NCBI GenBank assembly: GCA_014360385.1
Contig: JACIXO010000016.1
Span: 1-10,649 of the forward strand
Reading direction: 5' to 3'
DNA: 10,649 nucleotides
DNA from: Actinomycetota bacterium
GTDB taxonomy: Bacteria > Actinomycetota > Humimicrobiia > Humimicrobiales > Humimicrobiaceae
Each line of letters begins with the position of its first letter. Position 1 is the first letter of the stretch. A program made the position numbers and the translations under genes. The notes beneath the pieces were generated by a model. It was not told the origin of the DNA, searched no databases, and saw nothing but the letters and a program-made list of their open reading frames with translations. Below, one piece after another: positions 6,020 through 10,649 of the stretch.

Positions 6020-6714
6020 TTGCACTGATATGGGACTTTGATGGGGTGTTAGTCTTTACCCCTCATGAAGAAGCGTGGAGGAGAGCAGCTAGAGCATATG
6101 GTACTGATATAGACCATGATTTCTATGTAAACCATGTCTCGGGCAAGCCCAGATATGAAGGGGCTCATAACATACTGGAACTTACAGGGATTTATGAAAA
6201 GTATGGTGCAGATACGGAAGAAAAAAGGAAAAAGCTCCTTCATGAGTTTGCAGAGTTCAAAAATAAAATAGTCAATGATATGTTCGACAGAGGAGAATAT
6301 GAAGTTAACTGGAACGCAATACAATTTTTGATAGAAGCAAAAAAAGCTGGCATTAAGAATGCTTTAGCTTCAGCATCTAAAAATGCAACAAAGCTGGCAA
6401 AGAAAGTTAAGGTTGGTGAAATGACACTTGCTGACTTGTTTGATGTAAACGTCAGTGGGAAAGCCCCAAGTAAAAAAGATGTGTTTAAATTAGCTATGGA
6501 AGAGCTAAAGAGGAACTTCCCAGATATAAGATTTTTCTTTGTTGTTGAAGATGCCCCCGCTGGAGTTCGTGCTGGAAAGGAGCTTGGTGCCTTCACTTTG
6601 GGTTATGAAAGGGAAGCGGAACTTGATGCTGACGTGACATTTGAGGATTTTGCAGAACTGAACATTGATACTCTTCACAAAGTGATAGAAAGGGGGGAGG
6701 AATATGAAGTTTAA
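6016..6714 (+). CDS. pgmB: HAD-family beta-phosphoglucomutase
   Basis: Predicted cytoplasmic enzyme (232 residues) interconverting beta-glucose 1-phosphate and glucose 6-phosphate. All four HAD motifs are visible: DFDGV with nucleophile Asp7 and general acid/base Asp9; LASASKN at 117-123 with the motif II Ser119 and the hinge-like Ser121-Lys122; Lys149 in SGKAPSKKD; and VVEDAPAGVRAGKELGA with Glu178-Asp179 for magnesium. The LASASKN and EDxxAG strings closely follow characterised beta-phosphoglucomutases. The helical cap carries HVSGKPRYEGA at 40-50, resembling the GRPRYEG cap motif of mutases that are adjacent or fused to GH65 enzymes in other organisms. The ATG overlaps the regulator stop (ATGA), and the 3' end overlaps the GH65 gene by 11 bases, so the two enzymes are coupled. 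A generic sugar phosphatase is the alternative, but the GH65 neighbour, whose product is beta-glucose 1-phosphate, makes the mutase call strong. Confidence 0.88.
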   Translation: MIALIWDFDGVLVFTPHEEAWRRAARAYGTDIDHDFYVNHVSGKPRYEGAHNILELTGIYEKYGADTEEKRKKLLHEFAEFKNKIVNDMFDRGEYEVNWNAIQFLIEAKKAGIKNALASASKNATKLAKKVKVGEMTLADLFDVNVSGKAPSKKDVFKLAMEELKRNFPDIRFFFVVEDAPAGVRAGKELGAFTLGYEREAELDADVTFEDFAELNIDTLHKVIERGEEYEV

Positions 6715-8947
6715 CTTCCAGTTTAAAGAGTACTCTCCGAAGACTGAAGAAGTCTATGGAACAATACTAACCCTTGGAAATGGCCATATCGGAATACGAG
6801 GTGAAATCGAACTCGAGCCCACAGTGTATGGCACAACTGTTGCGGGAATTTATGACTATGCCCCTTACTTTTATAGGGAGATTGTGAATGCCCCTCGAGT
6901 AATTGGACTGGGAATGATGTTCAATGGAGAGCCCCTTAACCTGAGCACACACAAACTTTTGAAATATGAGAGAGAGCTCGATATTGAGGATGGAACTTTA
7001 AAAACCTGGATTGAACTGGAGACTAACAAGGGAGCGAGGGTAAGCTATGAGAGTCTTAGAATTGTTCATGGTAAGAGAAAAAACGTAGTTGTGCTTAAGT
7101 TCAAGTTCAAGGCAGATAAAAAAGGCCTATTAACCCTGATCAACCCGATTGATGTTGATGTTGCAAATCCCTCCTATCGCCCTGAGATACTGGTTAAGCA
7201 CTGTTATGCTGAGGAACTCGATTTTGGGGAAGATTTCATATATGCAGGAGTTAAGACCATAGATGGGAAGTATACTCTTGGAATAGCGAGCTCCCTTATA
7301 ACAGACAAAGAAGCTAACAGGAGTGTAGTTAAGAGCGTTAAAGGCATAGCAGAGGTTCTCAGTATAGAGGTTGAAGCCGATAGAGTTTATGAATTTGTTA
7401 AATACATAGTAATCTCCTCGGAAAGAGATAGCGCTCTAAAGGATGAAACTTTGAAAGAGCTTGGAGAAGTCAAAGAGCTTGGTTTTGAAAAGCTTTTTGC
7501 TGAACACAGAGAATATTGGAGCGAGATATGGAAAAAGGCAAAAGTTGAGATTGAAGGCGATGAGGAGGCTGAAAAAGGCCTTAATTTCAGTCTTTTTCAT
7601 TTAATTCAGTCTTTACCGAGGGACAACAACATTTCCCTAACGGCTAGGGGAATACATGGCTTTGGATATAGAGGGCACGTGTTTTGGGACACGGAAATTT
7701 ATGCACTTCCATTCTTCATAGCTGTTTTTCCCGAAGATGCCAAAAGGATGCTTATGTATAGATATAGAAACCTGGAAGCTGCTAAGGAGAATGCAAAGCT
7801 GAATGGATATAAAGGGGCCCAGTTTCCATGGGAATCGGCTGATGATGGGTATGAAGCGACACCTCCTCTGGTCCCCCTTGATATGGCGGGAAGGGAAGTT
7901 GTTCGTATTTACACCGGAGAGGAAGAACACCATATAACGGCTGACATAGCGTACACGGTGGATCTTTATTACAAATTTACCAATGACGAGGATTTTATGG
8001 CAAAATACGGGCTTGAAATTATATTTGAAACGGCTCGCTTCTGGGCAAGCAGGGTAGAATTTGACGAGAAGAAAGGCTATGTGATAAAGAAGGTCATAGG
8101 GCCGGATGAGTATCATGAACACGTGGACAACAGCTTTTTTACTAATCTAATGGCAAAACACAATCTCCTTTTAGGGGTTGCCTATTATAAAAAAGCTCTG
8201 AATAAAGGGGGATACTGGAAGAAAACTGTGGACAGAGTAAAGGTTACAGAAGAAGAGGTGCTAAAGTGGAGGGAAATAGCCGAGAAAATGTACCTTCCAC
8301 CGCAGGTAGATGGGGTTTTTGAGGAATTTGATGGATACTTTGCCTTACAGGATTACACGGTTGATCCCCATGGCATCGGAGAAGCAAGACTTCCTGAAGA
8401 AATCAGGAAGAAAATAGGGAAAACAAGATTAATAAAGCAGGCAGATGTTATAGCTGCTCAATACTTGTTAAAAGACCAGTTTGATATTGATACAATCAAA
8501 AGGAACTTCGACTACTACATTGTCCGTACAACTCATGCGTCTTCCCTTTCAATGCCCGCTTACTCGATAGTTGCTTCTTGGCTAGGATATGGGGATCTAG
8601 CATATGAGTATTTTATGAAATGCGCATATATAGACCTTAAAAATCTATATGGGAATACACACGATGGTTTTCATCTCGCAACGGCTGGTGGAGTATGGCA
8701 AACACTGTTTAGAGGTTTCTGTGGCATTGACATAACTGAGGATGGCATAAGCATTAACCCGCATCTTCCTTCAAAATGGAAAGCAGTGAAGTTTGGGTTT
8801 TCATTCAGAGGGAGGTGGCTTGAGATTAGAGTTACTCCAAAAGAAGTCATTGTAAAGAGTGACGAGGGCAAGGAGGTCATTAAGCTTAGCATAGCTGGCA
8901 GAGAAGTTCCTCTAAGACCCAATGAGAAAATTATTGTTCCTCTTTAG
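6704..8947 (+). CDS. GH65 alpha-glucoside phosphorylase (trehalose/kojibiose-type loop)
   Basis: Cytoplasmic inverting phosphorylase of 747 residues, the usual GH65 length. It should split an alpha-linked glucose disaccharide with phosphate into a free sugar and beta-glucose 1-phosphate. Visible parts: an N-terminal beta-sandwich to about residue 265; a catalytic (alpha/alpha)6 barrel with GHVFWDTEIYALPFF (Trp328-Asp329 in the glucose site); GPDEYHEHVDNSFFTN with the predicted general acid Glu469; Lys578-Gln579 in KQADVI; and THASSLS with His611, Ser613 and Ser614, the phosphate-site signature separating phosphorylases from GH65 hydrolases; then a small C-terminal beta domain. The specificity loop reads EEEHHITADIAY (His409-His410), like trehalose or kojibiose phosphorylases and unlike the CHNEWEI loop of maltose phosphorylases (from memory). 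The start ATG follows GGGGGGAGG. Its mutase partner overlaps upstream. Family and chemistry are secure; the exact disaccharide is open. Confidence 0.92.
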   Translation: MKFNFQFKEYSPKTEEVYGTILTLGNGHIGIRGEIELEPTVYGTTVAGIYDYAPYFYREIVNAPRVIGLGMMFNGEPLNLSTHKLLKYERELDIEDGTLKTWIELETNKGARVSYESLRIVHGKRKNVVVLKFKFKADKKGLLTLINPIDVDVANPSYRPEILVKHCYAEELDFGEDFIYAGVKTIDGKYTLGIASSLITDKEANRSVVKSVKGIAEVLSIEVEADRVYEFVKYIVISSERDSALKDETLKELGEVKELGFEKLFAEHREYWSEIWKKAKVEIEGDEEAEKGLNFSLFHLIQSLPRDNNISLTARGIHGFGYRGHVFWDTEIYALPFFIAVFPEDAKRMLMYRYRNLEAAKENAKLNGYKGAQFPWESADDGYEATPPLVPLDMAGREVVRIYTGEEEHHITADIAYTVDLYYKFTNDEDFMAKYGLEIIFETARFWASRVEFDEKKGYVIKKVIGPDEYHEHVDNSFFTNLMAKHNLLLGVAYYKKALNKGGYWKKTVDRVKVTEEEVLKWREIAEKMYLPPQVDGVFEEFDGYFALQDYTVDPHGIGEARLPEEIRKKIGKTRLIKQADVIAAQYLLKDQFDIDTIKRNFDYYIVRTTHASSLSMPAYSIVASWLGYGDLAYEYFMKCAYIDLKNLYGNTHDGFHLATAGGVWQTLFRGFCGIDITEDGISINPHLPSKWKAVKFGFSFRGRWLEIRVTPKEVIVKSDEGKEVIKLSIAGREVPLRPNEKIIVPL

Positions 8948-8960
8948 CTTTCAATCTTGC

Positions 8961-8972
8961 AAAACTTTTTAA
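8961..8972 (+). promoter_or_regulatory. TATA box of the agmatinase gene
   Basis: The string AAAACTTTTTAA, in a 58-base gap after the GH65 stop, matches the common Thermococcales core promoter form. Transcription would begin near 8991-8995, giving a very short leader with the GGGGTGA ribosome site at 8993-8999. The same T run could help terminate the upstream operon, since archaeal terminators are T-rich. Both roles are inferred. Confidence 0.5.
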
Positions 8973-9005
8973 CCCATATCCTAAACCTTCTCGGGGTGAA
9001 GGATA

Positions 9006-9863
9006 ATGGAGTTACTCTATACCTACGAGACACTAAAGCTTGAATTCCCCATGAGCAGTATTGAGGAAGCTGACTTTGTAATCCTCGGCATCCCATTCGA
9101 CGGAACGACCTCTTACAAACCCGGAACAAGGTTCGGGCCTACGCTGATAAGGCAGGCCACGCTCAATCTTGAGAGCTACATTCTGGACTACGACATTGAT
9201 ATTGCAGAGGTAAAGATAGCCGATGTTGGTGATTTAGCAATCGTCGCTGGTAACCCTCTTGAAACCATAAAAAGAGGCATTGAAACTATAGAAGAAATAA
9301 AGAAAGCTAATCCCAAGGTCGTGCCCATAATCTTGGGCGGTGAGCACTCAATGACTTTCGCTCCAGTGAAGGCATTAAAACCGAAAAGCTACGTGGTTTT
9401 TGATGCCCACCTCGATTTAAGGGAGAGCTATGAAGACAATCCATGGAACCATGCATGCGTCGCCAGAAGGATTTCAGAACTTGGGATAAAAGTTGCCGAG
9501 TTTGGAATAAGGAGCGGCACAAAAGAGGAAGTGGAGTATGCCAGAGAGGTTGACATACCTTGGGTTCATGCAAGGAACTACACCGTTGAAAGGTTCAAAG
9601 AGATTGTAAAAGACCTTCCAGAGCCGGTATATGTTTCAGTAGACATAGACGTCTTTGACCTTTCAATGGTTCCTTCAACTGGGACTCCCGAAGCTGGCGG
9701 ATTGAGGTTCTGGGAAGTCGTAGAGGCACTGGAATGGTTGATGAAGAACAAAAAGGTCATAGGTTTCGATATAATGGAAGTTGCAGGAATGGAGCTTGGG
9801 GATGTTACAGCTTTAACCGCCGCAAAGCTTCTCTTTTACATGATTGGAATGCTTTCAAAATGA
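9006..9863 (+). CDS. speB: agmatinase/ureohydrolase (spermidine pathway)
   Basis: Cytoplasmic binuclear-manganese ureohydrolase, 285 residues, the usual length. It releases urea from agmatine or, in the route known in Thermococcus, from N1-aminopropylagmatine to give spermidine. Metal ligands are evident: GGEHS with His114; DAHLD with Asp133, His135 and Asp137; and SVDIDVFD with Asp213 and Asp215. The PSTGTPEAGGL stretch (223-233) after the metal site is typical of the agmatinase/arginase fold. The start ATG follows GGGGTGA. It has its own promoter and no functional link to the sugar genes. Its stop abuts the stop of the convergent channel gene with no spacer. Formiminoglutamase or another ureohydrolase is possible but less likely in this lineage; agmatine versus aminopropylagmatine preference cannot be read from sequence. 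Confidence 0.9.
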   Translation: MELLYTYETLKLEFPMSSIEEADFVILGIPFDGTTSYKPGTRFGPTLIRQATLNLESYILDYDIDIAEVKIADVGDLAIVAGNPLETIKRGIETIEEIKKANPKVVPIILGGEHSMTFAPVKALKPKSYVVFDAHLDLRESYEDNPWNHACVARRISELGIKVAEFGIRSGTKEEVEYAREVDIPWVHARNYTVERFKEIVKDLPEPVYVSVDIDVFDLSMVPSTGTPEAGGLRFWEVVEALEWLMKNKKVIGFDIMEVAGMELGDVTALTAAKLLFYMIGMLSK

Positions 9864-10649
9864 TTATTCCTCTATATACATTTCTTTTAATGCCCGATAG
9901 TATGCTTTGTAGATGTCCCTCTTTGTTACAACACCAATAAGCCTTTTGTTTTCGGGGCTTTCAATAATCGGAAGGAGGTTTTGGTCATGCTTCATAAGTT
10001 TTTCAAATGCATCCTGGGCTGTTTCGTTCAAATATCCGACGCCATACTCTTTGCGCAAAAACCTCTCTATCGGTAGTGCTTTTATTCTATGAGAAAGGTT
10101 CAGGAAGTCCTTTATTCCCACTATCCCCAGTACGTTCATCTGTTCATCAACAACTGGAAAGCAATCGTGGCCGGTCTCTGCAACGAGCTCTTCAACATAT
10201 TTTAGTGTATTCCACTTGTAAACAAAGACCGGCTTTGTGGTCATGATTTCACCAACGGGGATAGTCTCTAAAATAACGGGATGGCCGGTTTTTACGTGAA
10301 GTCCTCTCCGCTCGAGCTTGAGAGTATATACCGAGGAGCCCTTGAGAATAAACCTGGCTGTTAAAAAGCTAGTTGTTGCGGAGGTTATAACTCCCGGAAG
10401 GAGGCCATATCCTCTGGTGAGCTCTGCTACCATAAGTATCTGGTTTATTGGGGCCTGAGTTATTCCGCTAAAGAACGCCGCCATACCTGCCAGGGCATAA
10501 ACGGAGGGGTTGATTTCAATAGCGGGGAAGAGAAGCTTTAAAACCGTTCCATATGCTGCTCCGAGGAGGGCACCGATATAAAGGCTGGGAGCGAAGATGC
10601 CACCGCTGTGGCCGGAGGATATTGTCAAAGACGTTGCCATCATTTTTCC
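9864..10649 (-). CDS. CLC-family chloride channel/transporter, C-terminal part with CBS pair (cut by window edge)
   Basis: The last 261 residues of a membrane chloride channel or chloride/proton exchanger; the N-terminal half is right of the window and the frame stays open to base 10649. The visible part begins near the anion-selectivity segment SGHSGGIFAPSLYIGA, containing the conserved GxFxP motif, followed by membrane segments including GMAAFFSGITQAPINQILMVAELT, typical of late CLC helices. The cytoplasmic tail has two CBS domains: one from about IPVGEIMTTKPVFV to IVGIKDFL, and one from about YLNETAQDAFEKLM to VVTKRDIYKAY. CBS pairs usually bind adenine nucleotides and adjust transport. 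The gating glutamate and central serine lie outside the window, so channel versus exchanger cannot be decided. It is convergent with the agmatinase gene with no gap. The internal ATGs near the edge are not the true start. Confidence 0.92.
   Translation of the reverse strand, partial: GKMMATSLTISSGHSGGIFAPSLYIGALLGAAYGTVLKLLFPAIEINPSVYALAGMAAFFSGITQAPINQILMVAELTRGYGLLPGVITSATTSFLTARFILKGSSVYTLKLERRGLHVKTGHPVILETIPVGEIMTTKPVFVYKWNTLKYVEELVAETGHDCFPVVDEQMNVLGIVGIKDFLNLSHRIKALPIERFLRKEYGVGYLNETAQDAFEKLMKHDQNLLPIIESPENKRLIGVVTKRDIYKAYYRALKEMYIEE

Noticed and set aside
7637..8122. Long minus-strand open frame inside the GH65 gene
   Set aside because: The opposite strand encodes conserved GH65 catalytic motifs; the shadow frame shows no domain.
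1..10649. Composite transposon or genomic-island ends around the sugar locus (known for trehalose/maltose genes in some Thermococcales)
   Set aside because: No transposase, terminal inverted repeats, target duplication or tRNA is visible in the window; a mobile boundary could only lie outside it.

Overview
The window looks like a chromosomal segment of a hyperthermophilic archaeon, most probably Thermococcales (Thermococcus or a close relative). Four things point that way. The intergenic regions carry archaeal TATA boxes. Shine-Dalgarno sequences are strong and of the GGAGGTGA type. The proteins are rich in Glu, Lys, Val and Ile. The genes include a TrmB-family sugar regulator and a lipoprotein sugar-binding protein. 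The genus is inferred, not proven.

Layout. Bases 1-4786 hold one leftward gene series. Reading from its promoter near 4835 it runs: sugar-binding lipoprotein, two inner-membrane permeases (MalF and MalG types), MalK-type ATPase, a broken glycosyltransferase remnant, and a PfkB-family sugar kinase cut off by the left edge. Adjacent genes overlap or nearly touch, except for about 50 bases after the ATPase gene. Bases 4787-4942 are a compact divergent control region with two opposed TATA boxes and a TACT-N5-AGTA palindrome between them. Bases 4943-8947 hold a rightward, overlapping three-gene operon: TrmB-like regulator, HAD-family beta-phosphoglucomutase, and a family GH65 disaccharide phosphorylase. 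Bases 9006-9863 encode an agmatinase/ureohydrolase with its own promoter. Bases 9864-10649 encode the C-terminal part of a CLC chloride channel/transporter with two CBS domains, convergent with the agmatinase and running off the right edge.

How the genes fit together. The central 8.9 kb reads as a self-contained disaccharide import and phosphorolysis module. The ABC transporter imports an alpha-glucoside. The inverting GH65 enzyme splits it with phosphate into a sugar and beta-glucose 1-phosphate. The beta-phosphoglucomutase converts that product to glucose 6-phosphate. The PfkB kinase may phosphorylate the released sugar. The divergently transcribed TrmB-like protein probably controls both promoters. 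The substrate is not certain: the GH65 specificity loop resembles trehalose- or kojibiose-type phosphorylases more than maltose phosphorylases, and the binding protein does not resemble the two classical Thermococcales trehalose/maltose and maltodextrin binding proteins as I recall them. The glycosyltransferase remnant suggests the locus has lost one enzyme. I see no insertion sequence, tRNA, rRNA or CRISPR array.
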